This document shows positions 9,535-17,995 of a stretch of DNA of 64,000 bases, piece by piece. Each line of letters starts with the position of its first letter. Positions within the stretch are counted from its first letter, which is position 1. Made by a program: the position numbers and the translations under genes. The DNA comes from Roseateles sp. XES5 (GTDB lineage Bacteria > Pseudomonadota > Alphaproteobacteria > Rhizobiales > Rhizobiaceae), in NCBI RefSeq assembly GCF_020535545.1, contig NZ_CP084753.1:496001-560000 (forward strand), written 5' to 3'. The notes under the pieces were generated by a model. The model was not told where the DNA came from. It saw only the letters and a list, made by a program, of their open reading frames with translations, and made no database searches.

Positions 9535-9564
9535 AACGAATAGCCGATCGCAAATCTATTCGTT
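9535..9564. promoter_or_regulatory. predicted LysR operator
   Basis: Perfect inverted repeat AACGAATAG - 12 nt - CTATTCGTT in the 96-bp divergent region between lysR and the EamA gene. The location and the spaced dyad fit a LysR-type regulator-binding site. Confidence 0.65.
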
Positions 9565-9619
9565 TGATTGGTGGCAAATGCACGGGCAGTTTCTCCATGA
9601 CCTAAGAAGGAGTTGCCCC

Positions 9620-10516
9620 ATGAGAGAAACGTCGCGGATCCAATTTCCTGCCGGCCGGCTGGCTTTGGCGATGGTGATCGTCGGCACCGTGGGCGCATTC
9701 GCCACCGAAGCCGGTCTCGATCCCATAACGACCGTGTTCTGGCGTTGCGTGTTCGGAACCCTCTTCCTCGGGGCATGGTGCCTGTTGCGCGGCCACCTGC
9801 CGGACCGCGGCCTTTCGCCGGCGCGCCTTGGTCTGGCGGCCCTCGGCGGGGTTTGCATGGTCTTGAGCTGGACGGGTTTCTTTGCCGGCTTCGCCATGAC
9901 CTCGATCGCGACCACCACGATCGTCTATCACATCCAGCCCTTCTTCGTCGTTTTGATCGGCGTGACGGTCTTGAAGGAGCGTATCACGCTTGACCAGATC
10001 GTATGGATGATCGCCGCCTTTGTCGGGGTTGCCCTTGCCAGCGGCCTCGTCCTGTCATCAAGGCCCGTCACCACGACGTGGGTATTCGGGATCGCACTGA
10101 CGCTTGGGGCCGCGCTGCTCTATGCGATTGCGACCATCCTCGCAAAAGGGCTCGGCGCGCAACGACCGGAAATCACGACGCTGTGCCAGACAATCGTCGG
10201 TGTCGTGCTGCTGGCGCCCTTCGCCGATCTTTCGCGCTCGGTGCCCCTGGCGTCCTGGGGCTGGCTCGCCGGGATCGGTGTCCTGCATACGGGCGTCGCC
10301 TATGTCCTGATGTATTCGGCCTATCCCCGCCTGACGACCCCGCTTATCGGCGTATTGACCTTCATCTATCCCCTGGTGGCAATTCTCATCGACTGGTTTT
10401 TCTACGGCCACCCGCTTGGACTGGTGCAGTCCACCGGCATGATCCTGATCGCTTTCGGGACTTTGGGCGTACGCCTTGGCTGGCAGCTGCCACGCCGTAG
10501 AGTTTCGCCGGCCTGA
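9620..10516 (+). CDS. EamA/DMT-superfamily transporter (RhaT/YdcZ-like exporter)
   Basis: 298 residues with about ten hydrophobic segments arranged as two EamA repeats: roughly residues 10-135 (FWRCVFGTLFLGAW, then YHIQPFFVVLIGVTVLKERI) and 150-290 (LTTPLIGVLTFIYPLVAILIDW). It is an inner-membrane drug/metabolite transporter, probably an exporter; the substrate cannot be read. The start is set by AAGGAG at 9607-9612 before ATG 9620. It is divergent from lysR. Confidence 0.85.
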   Translation: MRETSRIQFPAGRLALAMVIVGTVGAFATEAGLDPITTVFWRCVFGTLFLGAWCLLRGHLPDRGLSPARLGLAALGGVCMVLSWTGFFAGFAMTSIATTTIVYHIQPFFVVLIGVTVLKERITLDQIVWMIAAFVGVALASGLVLSSRPVTTTWVFGIALTLGAALLYAIATILAKGLGAQRPEITTLCQTIVGVVLLAPFADLSRSVPLASWGWLAGIGVLHTGVAYVLMYSAYPRLTTPLIGVLTFIYPLVAILIDWFFYGHPLGLVQSTGMILIAFGTLGVRLGWQLPRRRVSPA

Positions 10517-10560
10517 TCCATTCCCCTTACCAGACAGACGGCACCGGCGTGGAAGGAAGC

Positions 10561-10577
10561 GGTCTGAGCCTCAGACC
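10561..10577. terminator. short hairpin at convergent gene ends
   Basis: Perfect 7-bp inverted repeat GGTCTGA / TCAGACC with a 3-nt loop. It overlaps the glutamine-synthetase-like stop codon on the minus strand and lies about 45 bp after the EamA stop. A T-tract is lacking. Confidence 0.35.
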
Positions 10578-11959
10578 ACTTCCCCGTAGAGCACGCGCTC
10601 CAGCGCGGTCACCTCACTTGCAAAGCGCCTGTATTCGGCGCGTTTGAGCGCGAGGAACACGTGATGCAGGCGTTCGCCGAGGGCTTCCTTCAGGAAGGTC
10701 GAGCGGCTGGCCGTTTCGATGGCGCTGCGCCAGTCCGGCGGCAGGTCGTCGCCTGCCGTATCGGCATAGACGGTCGTTTCCGGTCCCGGGTCTGCCTTCG
10801 CGAGGATACCCTTGCGCATGCCTGCCAGCACGGTCGCGCCGACGAGATACGGATTGGAATCGATACCGGCGGCGCGCTGTTCGAGATGGCGGCCGGCGGG
10901 CGAGCCGGCCGGGATGCGAACGGCGACGCTGCGGTTGTTGGTACCCCAGGTCGGCGTGGTCGGCGCATAGCTCTGGGCGGAAAAACGCCGCCAGGAATTG
11001 AGATGCGGAGCGAAGACAAGCATGGCGTCCTGCATCGTCTCGAGCAGACCCGCCACCGCCTGCTTCAGGAGCGGCGTCAGCGCTTCGTCGCGGTCGGCGA
11101 AGAGGTTGTTGCCATTGGCGTCGGCAAGGCTTGCATGGACATGCATGCCGGAGCCGGCGCGGCCGGCAAAGGGTTTTGCCATGAAGCAGGCCATCATGCC
11201 GTGGCGCACGGCGAGGGCGCGCAGCAGCCGCTTCAGCATGGCAAGGTCGTCCGCTGCGCGCAGGGCGCTGCCATGGCGCAACGTCAGCTCGAACTGGCCC
11301 TGGGCATATTCGGAGATCATCGTCTCGACGGGCAGGCCCTGGGCCTCGGCACCACGATAGACGGCGTCGATGAAGGGCTCCAGCCTGTCAAGCTCGGTGA
11401 CCCCATAGACCTGGATCCCGTTCGGCCGTTCGCCCGACAGCGGCAGGCGGAGCGGCTGGAACTCGCCGCCCTCCGCCCATTCCCGGTCGAGCAAATAGAA
11501 CTCCAGTTCATAGGCGAGCACCGGATGGAAGCCATCGGCCTCCAGCAACTGCACCTGCCGTGCAAGTGCATGGCGCGGATCGGCTGCCATCGGCGTGCCG
11601 TCGAGTTCGAAGAGTGCAAGCCGCAATTCGCCGCGTGGCGGCGAGGTCCAGGGCAGGGGCACCAGCGAACCGGCGACCGGCCAGGCCCGCCGGTCCGCAT
11701 CGCCGTCCGACCAGACGAGGCCGGTTTCCTCCACATCCTCGCCCGTCACATCGAGACCGAGAATGGAGCCGGGCAGGTGCCGGCCGGAACGGAAGATCGG
11801 CAGCAATTCATGCCGCCGGATGATCTTGCCGCGGGCGATGCCGTTGAGGTCGATGAGCACGAGATCGAAGGCGGTGATCTCGGGATGGGCCGCAAGGAAG
11901 GCTTCCGCTTCGGCGATGTCGGCGGCTTGCGGCGGCCGGGTGGCGAGGTCGCGGCTCAC
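10571..11959 (-). CDS. glutamine synthetase-family ligase (PuuA/gamma-glutamylamide synthetase type)
   Basis: 462 residues with the GS beta-grasp N-domain and catalytic C-domain. Motifs are YELEFYLL (metal Glu), EYAQGQFELTL, GRAGSGMHVHASL (ATP/Glu site) and NNRSVAVRIP (ammonia/glutamate arm). The length and these variant motifs match PuuA-like enzymes that gamma-glutamylate amines rather than biosynthetic GlnA. Its start overlaps the stop of the upstream aminotransferase by 4 bp (ATGA), so the two are one operon. Together they suggest catabolism of an amine or amino acid through glutamylation and transamination, although no PuuB/C/D partner is present here. Confidence 0.8.
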   Translation of the reverse strand: MSRDLATRPPQAADIAEAEAFLAAHPEITAFDLVLIDLNGIARGKIIRRHELLPIFRSGRHLPGSILGLDVTGEDVEETGLVWSDGDADRRAWPVAGSLVPLPWTSPPRGELRLALFELDGTPMAADPRHALARQVQLLEADGFHPVLAYELEFYLLDREWAEGGEFQPLRLPLSGERPNGIQVYGVTELDRLEPFIDAVYRGAEAQGLPVETMISEYAQGQFELTLRHGSALRAADDLAMLKRLLRALAVRHGMMACFMAKPFAGRAGSGMHVHASLADANGNNLFADRDEALTPLLKQAVAGLLETMQDAMLVFAPHLNSWRRFSAQSYAPTTPTWGTNNRSVAVRIPAGSPAGRHLEQRAAGIDSNPYLVGATVLAGMRKGILAKADPGPETTVYADTAGDDLPPDWRSAIETASRSTFLKEALGERLHHVFLALKRAEYRRFASEVTALERVLYGEVV

Positions 11960-13329
11960 GCGGCGGCCCTCCGTTCGGCAAGGCGGCCGGTGACGGTGGT
12001 AAAGGCGGCTACGAGGCCGTCAGCCTGCGCTTCGGAAAGAGCAGGGCTGACCAGCACCATGTTGTGGAAGGGCGTCAGCAGGTAGCCGAGATTGAGCATG
12101 GACAGGTGCAGCGCAGCCTCGACGGTGTCGGAGGCGGCGGCGCGCGCCTCGGCGGCATTGCGCACCGGTACGGGTGAGAAGACGACCTCAAGCCGGGCGC
12201 CGACGCGCGAGACGGTCCAGTCGAGGCCGGCGGCGGCGATCGCGGCCGTAAAGCCCGCTTCGATGAGATCGGCACGGGCCTGCATGATGCGATAGGCCTC
12301 CTCGGTCATTACCCGCTCCAGGCAGGCGCGCAGGCAGGCAAGCTGCAGCGCGCTGCCGGAAAGGGTCGTGCCGATCCCGGAATGGCCATGGCCGCTCTGC
12401 TCACGCCGGATGACGTGCAATTTGTCGGAGATGTCCTGCGTCATGCCCCAGACGCTGACGGGAACGCCGCCGCCGATGGGCTTGCCCATCACCATCAGAT
12501 CAGGCTCGAGGCCGTACACCTTCGTATAGCCGCCGAGACCGGTGGAGATGGTGTGCGTCTCGTCGATGAGCAGCAGCGTGCCGGCAGCGCGGGTGAGGCG
12601 CCGGAGCGCGGCGTGGAAGCCAGGGGCAGGCGGGATCATGCCGCAATTGGTCATGACCGGTTCGGCCAGTACGCAGGCAATGTCATGCGCGGCCAGCGCC
12701 TTTTCCAGCGCCGCTTCGTCATTGAAAGGAATGGAGACCGTCAGTTCGCCGAGGTCGCGGACCTGGCCGAGCAGGTTGCGGCGCGACACCGTCTTTCCGT
12801 CGACGAGGTCCACCAGCGTGTCGTCCACCGCGCCATGGTAGCAGCCGTCGAAGACCAGCAGCTTGGCGCGGCCTGTGACGGCGCGGGCGACGCGGATCGC
12901 AAAGCGGTTGGCGTCACTTGCGGTCGCACCGAGCTGCCAGCGGGGCAGACCGAAGCATTGCACCAGCAGCCGGCCGACCGCCTCGGCATCCGAGGACGGC
13001 AGCATGGTGGTGAGGCCGCGCGTGGCGGCGTTCTTCAGGGCTTCGATGACCGGGGCAGGGCCATGGCCGAACATCGCGCCGGTATCGCCGAGGCAGACAT
13101 CGACGATGCGGTTGCCGTCGAGATCGACGAGATCGACGCCGCTCGCCTGATCGACGACGAGCGGGAAAGGCGTCGGCCAATCGAGCATCCAGTGCTGCGG
13201 CACGCCATCGAAGAAGCCCGAGGCCGCCTCGTCATGCGCCGCAGCACAACGTGGCCGCCGCCCCCGAAAAATCTCCGCTTCCGCCTCGATGAGCGCGCGG
13301 GCGCGCGCTTCCAGGTTCGCCCTCTCCAT
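11956..13329 (-). CDS. class III PLP aminotransferase (glutamate-1-semialdehyde-aminomutase-like)
   Basis: 457 residues, full length. Family features are DLDGNRIVDVCLGDTG, GATASDANRFAIRVAR, FDGCYHGAVDDTL, IDETHTISTGLGG and the PLP-Lys loop VMGKPIGGGVPVS. The fold is that of HemL, but the operon context (glutamine-synthetase-like ligase, no haem genes) points to amino-acid or amine catabolism. It is the first gene of the minus-strand operon, with an ATGTGATCACAT palindrome 26 bp before its start. Confidence 0.8.
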   Translation of the reverse strand: MERANLEARARALIEAEAEIFRGRRPRCAAAHDEAASGFFDGVPQHWMLDWPTPFPLVVDQASGVDLVDLDGNRIVDVCLGDTGAMFGHGPAPVIEALKNAATRGLTTMLPSSDAEAVGRLLVQCFGLPRWQLGATASDANRFAIRVARAVTGRAKLLVFDGCYHGAVDDTLVDLVDGKTVSRRNLLGQVRDLGELTVSIPFNDEAALEKALAAHDIACVLAEPVMTNCGMIPPAPGFHAALRRLTRAAGTLLLIDETHTISTGLGGYTKVYGLEPDLMVMGKPIGGGVPVSVWGMTQDISDKLHVIRREQSGHGHSGIGTTLSGSALQLACLRACLERVMTEEAYRIMQARADLIEAGFTAAIAAAGLDWTVSRVGARLEVVFSPVPVRNAAEARAAASDTVEAALHLSMLNLGYLLTPFHNMVLVSPALSEAQADGLVAAFTTVTGRLAERRAAA

Positions 13330-13354
13330 CCCGTTCTCCAGCAGGCCCTACAAA

Positions 13355-13381
13355 ATGTGATCACATACTGGTTGATGTGAT
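13355..13381 (-). promoter_or_regulatory. palindromic operator before the aminotransferase/GS operon
   Basis: A perfect 12-bp palindrome ATGTGATCACAT (13355-13366) is followed by a third half-site ATGTGAT (13375-13381), 26-50 bp upstream of the aminotransferase start. Such TGTGA dyads are bound by CRP/FNR-family or FadR-type GntR proteins; neither gene is adjacent, and the neighbouring AraC regulator is another candidate. Confidence 0.5.
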
Positions 13382-13405
13382 TTCAAGTGTCAAACGGCAA
13401 GATGA

Positions 13406-14455
13406 TCAGAGCGATGCGACGACACGCAGCCAATCGTGCACGGAGGCCGCGGCCTGCTTCTCTGCAACACCGAGGGTGAGGGGATGACGGGCGTCGACAT
13501 CCCGCGCCTCGCTCGGGCGCAGGCCGAACTGGTGACGGAAGGCACGGGAGAAGGCGGAGATATCGGCAAAGCCACAGGCATAGGCGACCTCACCGACGGT
13601 GCGCTTGCCGTCTCCTGCCAGCATGTCGAAGGCGGCGCGCAGACGCCGGCTGCGAATATGATCGGTCACGCCGCCGATGGGCTCGAAGAGCCTGTAGAGC
13701 GAGGCGCGAGAAAGGCCGAACATCTTGCAGAGGTGATCCGGGCCGAGATCGGGCAAGGCAAGGTTCTGCTCGATGTAGCGGCGGATTTCCATGATGACGG
13801 CGCCACGCACCGTGGGGGCTGGCTGGCTGCGCATGGCAAGCTGCGGGGCAACCAGATTGGCGACGAGGTTGGCCGTGGCCGTGACGATGGCCGGCGCCTC
13901 CGCCTGGGTGATATCGGGCAAGTCCTCGAAAAGCGCCCGCAGATGACTGCCGATCAACCGACCCGTGCTGGTCGTTCGCTTGAGGACAAGGCCATGCAGC
14001 GCGTCGTTCTGCGCCTCGTTGCCGAACAGCAGGTGGCGCGGCAGCACGAGCGTGAGATTGCGGCAATGGGTCGTTTCGGCGTGCATGGTGCGCGACAGGT
14101 CGAAGAGCGAGACGTCGCCCGCCTCCACCGCCAGCGTCTCGCCATTCAGCGTGCGCAGGTCGCCGCCATCGAGCGTGAGCTGCACGAAAATGAGATCGAG
14201 CCCGCTGCGGGCAATGCGGCCACGGTCGCGGGAGAAGGCATAGGCGGTGCCCTGCATATCCGCGACGAAGAACAGAGCCGGCCCCATCAGATAGGTGGAA
14301 AGGTCCGCCCGAAAATCGGCAAGGCGCTCCGGTGTCTCCATCGTCGTGCGGAAGACCGGATCCAGCGTCTCGGAAAACAGCCGGCTCTTGCGACGGCAAT
14401 CCGTGCCGGCTTCGGCAAGAACGGAGTGGGAGGGCAGCTTGTCGGCGGGGCTCAT
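13406..14455 (-). CDS. AraC-family transcriptional regulator
   Basis: 349 residues from ATG 14455 (complement). An N-terminal ligand domain of the AraC_binding_2 type (about residues 30-215) is followed by a double-HTH AraC domain near residues 240-335, including MFGLSRASLYRLFEPIGG and VGEVAYACGFADISAFSRAF. A longer reading to 14719 would run through the low-complexity divergent region. It lies directly upstream of the aminotransferase/GS operon in the same orientation and divergent from a winged-helix gene; it may control either. Confidence 0.88.
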   Translation of the reverse strand: MSPADKLPSHSVLAEAGTDCRRKSRLFSETLDPVFRTTMETPERLADFRADLSTYLMGPALFFVADMQGTAYAFSRDRGRIARSGLDLIFVQLTLDGGDLRTLNGETLAVEAGDVSLFDLSRTMHAETTHCRNLTLVLPRHLLFGNEAQNDALHGLVLKRTTSTGRLIGSHLRALFEDLPDITQAEAPAIVTATANLVANLVAPQLAMRSQPAPTVRGAVIMEIRRYIEQNLALPDLGPDHLCKMFGLSRASLYRLFEPIGGVTDHIRSRRLRAAFDMLAGDGKRTVGEVAYACGFADISAFSRAFRHQFGLRPSEARDVDARHPLTLGVAEKQAAASVHDWLRVVASL

Positions 14456-14717
14456 GGCGGCTCGCGTCGGTTGGCGGAGGATGTCGATCCCTATCAAGCA
14501 GGGATACGGGCGAAGGTTCCCGGAAATTCGTGGCCGTACCATCTTGGCACGGCGTCTCATTCTTTTGGCCTCCCGTCTCATATTGTCTAGCGGAACCAAC
14601 GATACAATTGACAGTTTAACCGGGGTGCAACCCCATGGAAAATAATGGGTCAATTCTGGCCGGAAGGCCAAGGCGGCGTGCCGGTGGGCACGTCCAGGCA
14701 AGGGTGGGAGGCAAGGC

Positions 14718-15608
14718 ATGGATCAGCTTTCGTTCGATGACGGCGCGGTGGCCTTTCAGGTGCCGCCTTTCGCCTTCCTGGCGTCGCCGGTCTTTGCCGA
14801 AGCCCGGAACAGGCTGATCGACGGCAAGCTCGCTCTTTATGAGGGCAACCATCTCTTCAACCGGCTGATCCTGGAGGAGGGGCGTTTCCTCTGTTATCTC
14901 GCCGCCCTCTCGCTCCACGCCGCACAGGACATGACACGGCCCTCCAGCTGGCTGACCCTTGGCCGTCTTCAGCGGGAAGTCACGGAACTGGGCGTTGCCA
15001 GCCGCAATCGTGTCGAGGCACAGGTCTCGTGCCTGCGCAAATATGGTTTTCTGACGCAACAGCCGCATGCGTCCGACCGCCGTGTGCGGCTGCTGGTACC
15101 GAGCACGCCGCTTCTGGCGCGCGACGCCGGCGTGCTCGGCCTCTGCCTCGACGGTCTGTCGACCTTCGGCCTGTCACCGACCGAAGCGCGCGCCGGGCTG
15201 CCGGACGACAGGCTCTTCCGCGCCATGCGCCGGGCGACGCTGCCGCGCCTGCCGGGGCTGAGCCGGCTCATCCGCCGGCATCTGCCGCTTGCTCCGTTCT
15301 TCGCCCATGACTGCGGCTACATGATCCTGCTGCTCCTGCTGCGCCGCGCGCGGGAGAGCGGGCAGGGGCCGCTGGTCACGGGATACCAGCGCCTTGCAAC
15401 GAGTACGGGCGTTTCGCGCACCCATGTCCGGCGTATCGTCGAGGCGGCGCGGGACGCCGGCCTCCTGACGACGGAAGCGCGCGGCGGCCACGACATCCGG
15501 CTGACGCCGCTGATGTGGCATGCCGCGGACCGGTGGTTCGCGGATCAGTTCGCCCTGACCGATCTTCTGCTGCGCGAGGCGCTGGCTTCCGAAGACAACC
15601 CGGCCTAA
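14718..15608 (+). CDS. double winged-helix DNA-binding protein, function unknown
   Basis: 296 residues; I do not recognise a named family. Two segments look like MarR/GntR-type winged helices: about residues 78-130 (GVASRNRVEAQVSCLRKYGF, then a basic wing SDRRVRLLVP) and 225-275 (YQRLATSTGVSRTHVRRIVE, AARDAGLLTTEARGG). Between them is an Arg/Leu-rich stretch with a hydrophobic helix (MILLLLLRRARE). GGAGG precedes the ATG. It is divergent from the AraC gene. Its stop overlaps the convergent DUF3307 gene by 3 bp. It is likely a regulator. Confidence 0.7.
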   Translation: MDQLSFDDGAVAFQVPPFAFLASPVFAEARNRLIDGKLALYEGNHLFNRLILEEGRFLCYLAALSLHAAQDMTRPSSWLTLGRLQREVTELGVASRNRVEAQVSCLRKYGFLTQQPHASDRRVRLLVPSTPLLARDAGVLGLCLDGLSTFGLSPTEARAGLPDDRLFRAMRRATLPRLPGLSRLIRRHLPLAPFFAHDCGYMILLLLLRRARESGQGPLVTGYQRLATSTGVSRTHVRRIVEAARDAGLLTTEARGGHDIRLTPLMWHAADRWFADQFALTDLLLREALASEDNPA

Positions 15609-16012
15609 ACGGCCGAGCCCGCAGCCGCCAGCAGCACCGCCAGGCCGAGATGGGTGAGGTGATGCAGCGTCTGGTCCGCGCCGAAGAGCCACCAGAAACC
15701 CGTCTGGCGCGGCGTTACCTGCAAATGCCGGTTAGCGATGCTTTTCAGGCGGTCGAGAATGCCGTGCACGACGGCATCGACCAGGCCCAGCCAGGCAAGC
15801 GAAGGAGAGACGGCAAGAAAGAGGGCCGCTGTCAACGCGCCATGCACGCCGGCATGGGCGGCAAGGGGCGGCAACCAGCCCCGTGGCCGCTCCTTTCCCG
15901 CCGCCATCCAATCCGTCTGGAGCAGGAAATCCGCCAGGAAATGTTTTGCGAGGAACGCCGCCGAGGCGGCGGCGATCCACAGGGTCGAAATCTGCTCCGG
16001 TATGTCGATCAT
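15605..16012 (-). CDS. DUF3307-family membrane protein
   Basis: 135 residues with three or four hydrophobic helices and the family pattern KHFLADFLLQTDWMA, then HAGVHGALTAALF and DQTLHHLTHLGLAVLL. The His-rich membrane positions are characteristic of DUF3307, whose function is not established. It follows the AGE-family gene by 25 bp on the same strand and is probably cotranscribed with it. Confidence 0.8.
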   Translation of the reverse strand: MIDIPEQISTLWIAAASAAFLAKHFLADFLLQTDWMAAGKERPRGWLPPLAAHAGVHGALTAALFLAVSPSLAWLGLVDAVVHGILDRLKSIANRHLQVTPRQTGFWWLFGADQTLHHLTHLGLAVLLAAAGSAV

Positions 16013-16037
16013 TCCGCGCCCGCGATGGTGGGCGGCG

Positions 16038-17279
16038 TCAGTGGCCGCCGGCCTCGATGATACCCTTGGTCAGGCTGCCCGTCGCCGGATAAAGCGGGAT
16101 CAGGCAGGCCTGAAGCGCATGATAGATGTCGCCCTTGCCGGCGAACAGGGTGTAGCTCGGCACCAGATCCTCGCTCAGTTCCTCATGCCAGCCGCCCTTG
16201 TCGCGGTCGAGGAAATGCCGGGCGATCGTGTCCCAGATCTTGCGATACCAGGTTTCGTGGAAATCGCTCGGCAGGTGCTCGCACAGGAACGCCGCAGCGC
16301 CCGCGCCCTCGGCCATCGGCCACCAGAACTTGTAGCGCTTGGCCGGTTCGTCGTCCCAGTCGAGCGTGTAGAAGAAGCCGCCCTTTTCCTTGTCCCAGCC
16401 GAGCGCGATGGACTGCGCGAAGAGCGCCTTCGCCGCCTCCGGCATCCAGGCATGCTTGCGACCGCCGAGGGCGTAGAGCTGGAGCACGAGACGGGCCCAT
16501 TCCAGCCAGTGACCCGGGGTCGTGCCGGAGGGGCGGAACATCTCGTTGCCGCGATATTCCTTGTCCAGAACCCAGTTCTCGTCGAAGTGCTCCGGCACGC
16601 GGAAACCGTTTTCGCCGGAGCGGCGGCGAATGACCAGATCGGCAATGCTTTCAGCCTTGTCGAGATAGGCCTTCTCGCCCGTCGCCTCGAAAGCGGCCAT
16701 CAGCGCTTCCGTCAGGTGCATGTTGGAGTTCTGGCCACGATAGCCCGGAACCGCGGTCCAGTCCGCTTCGAATTCCTCGGCGATCGCGCCATGCGCGCTT
16801 TCCCAGAAGCGCGTTTCGAGGACGTCCGTGACATCGGCGATCATGCGATCGGCATCCGGATGACCGGCGACCTTGGCGCTCGAGGCGGCCAGCAGCACGA
16901 ACGCATGGCCGTAGCCCTGCTTGCTCGCATCCAGCAGGCCGGAATTGTCGAGTGACCAATGATAGCCGCCGCGCTCGTGATCGCGGTGCTTTTCCCAGAG
17001 ATATTTCATGCCGTGGTCGACGATATCGTCGGAGCCGGGGCGCCCGAGCAGGCTGCCGATGGCAAAGCAATGCACCATGCGGGCCGTCGAGTGAATGCCA
17101 CGAACCGGATTGCCGGGGTTGATCGGCCGCCCTTCGACATCGAGTTCATGGAAGCCGCCAAGCGGGTTGAAGGCCGGATTCTGGAAGAAATCGAACAGGC
17201 GGTTCGCTTCCCGCCAGAGCCATTGCCGGTGGTAGTCGCGCTTGCGCCAAGCCGTGCCGAGATGTCCCGTTGCGCCCAT
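16038..17279 (-). CDS. AGE-family sugar epimerase/isomerase (N-acylglucosamine 2-epimerase fold)
   Basis: 413 residues, the normal length for the (alpha/alpha)6-barrel AGE superfamily (N-acyl-D-glucosamine 2-epimerase, mannose isomerase, YihS). Visible family elements are NPVRGIHSTARMVHCFA, GGYHWSLDNSG, YRGQNSNMHLTEALMAA, FRPSGTTPGHWLEWARL and the C-terminal GGWHEEL. The HxxxW and paired-His positions are those used for ring opening and proton transfer. Start: GGAG lies 8 nt before ATG 17279. It probably isomerises a free hexose such as mannose/fructose; sulfoquinovose isomerase is the alternative. Confidence 0.85.
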   Translation of the reverse strand: MGATGHLGTAWRKRDYHRQWLWREANRLFDFFQNPAFNPLGGFHELDVEGRPINPGNPVRGIHSTARMVHCFAIGSLLGRPGSDDIVDHGMKYLWEKHRDHERGGYHWSLDNSGLLDASKQGYGHAFVLLAASSAKVAGHPDADRMIADVTDVLETRFWESAHGAIAEEFEADWTAVPGYRGQNSNMHLTEALMAAFEATGEKAYLDKAESIADLVIRRRSGENGFRVPEHFDENWVLDKEYRGNEMFRPSGTTPGHWLEWARLVLQLYALGGRKHAWMPEAAKALFAQSIALGWDKEKGGFFYTLDWDDEPAKRYKFWWPMAEGAGAAAFLCEHLPSDFHETWYRKIWDTIARHFLDRDKGGWHEELSEDLVPSYTLFAGKGDIYHALQACLIPLYPATGSLTKGIIEAGGH

Positions 17280-17658
17280 GATGCGTTCTCCTTTTTGATC
17301 GGTCCGCATTGTCGTATCCGGTGTCGAAGCTTGCCGAAGCGCGGACAAAGGGTTCCGTGACGTGGGGGCACGCACGGCCGCAACGCGCAATGACGGGTGG
17401 CCTCGACAGGTGGGGGCCGATTTATGGCCCAGAAAGCCGGAGGCCGCAACCCGCACGCCGGTTGCCGGAAATGCCGGATACAGGCCCCGGCGTACTCGGG
17501 CGGAAGGCACCCGGAACGCGAATTTACGATTGCGGCGAAAATGAGAAAAAATACCCTACCAATCTTATAGGGATAATATATAAATCATCGCGGAGACAGG
17601 CGGACTATGACAATCCGCCCCGGAGAAGGCCGGTCCACGGCCTCCCGAACAAGGACTG
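17280..17658. other. 379-bp intergenic region
   Basis: This is the leader of the AGE gene (minus) and of a small membrane protein (plus). It contains an AT-rich patch (17540-17585) with an imperfect inverted repeat CCCTA (17554-17558) / TAGGG (17568-17572) followed by TATAATAT-like sequence; this is the probable promoter area. No other gene is evident. Confidence 0.5.
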
Positions 17659-17826
17659 ATGGCGATGAGCAATGCGAAACTCGACGGTCGTTCCTCTTAT
17701 GGCGCTTTCGGCCCAGTCAGCCTGCGCCGGACCCGCCGCGCAGAACGGCAGTTCCTCGTGAGCAACATCGCCATAGCCGGCGCCTTCCTCTTCGTCAGCG
17801 CTGTCATCTTCGGCCTCGTCGGCTGA
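17659..17826 (+). CDS. 55-residue single-pass membrane protein
   Basis: The small ORF ATG 17659 to TGA 17826 encodes a basic N-terminus (SLRRTRRAERQF) and one C-terminal transmembrane helix (about residues 34-54, NIAIAGAFLFVSAVIFGLVG). AAGGA at 17651-17655 lies 9 nt before a second in-frame ATG at 17665, so the protein may start there (53 residues). Third positions are strongly G/C as in real genes of this genome. The type resembles short conserved membrane proteins of Rhizobiaceae; function unknown. Confidence 0.6.
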   Translation: MAMSNAKLDGRSSYGAFGPVSLRRTRRAERQFLVSNIAIAGAFLFVSAVIFGLVG

Positions 17827-17995
17827 CATTTCCAAGTTCCATAACAAACCTTATGCCATTTCACGATGTGCATTCCCGGCCAGCCCTCTTTCGGTAGGCC
17901 GCTGAAAAATCCCGGGCATGCCGCCCGATGAATTGCCTTTCCACAAAGTCCCCTTGTAAAAAAGCCTATCGTCATCAGCGGTGAGGACCGGACGG

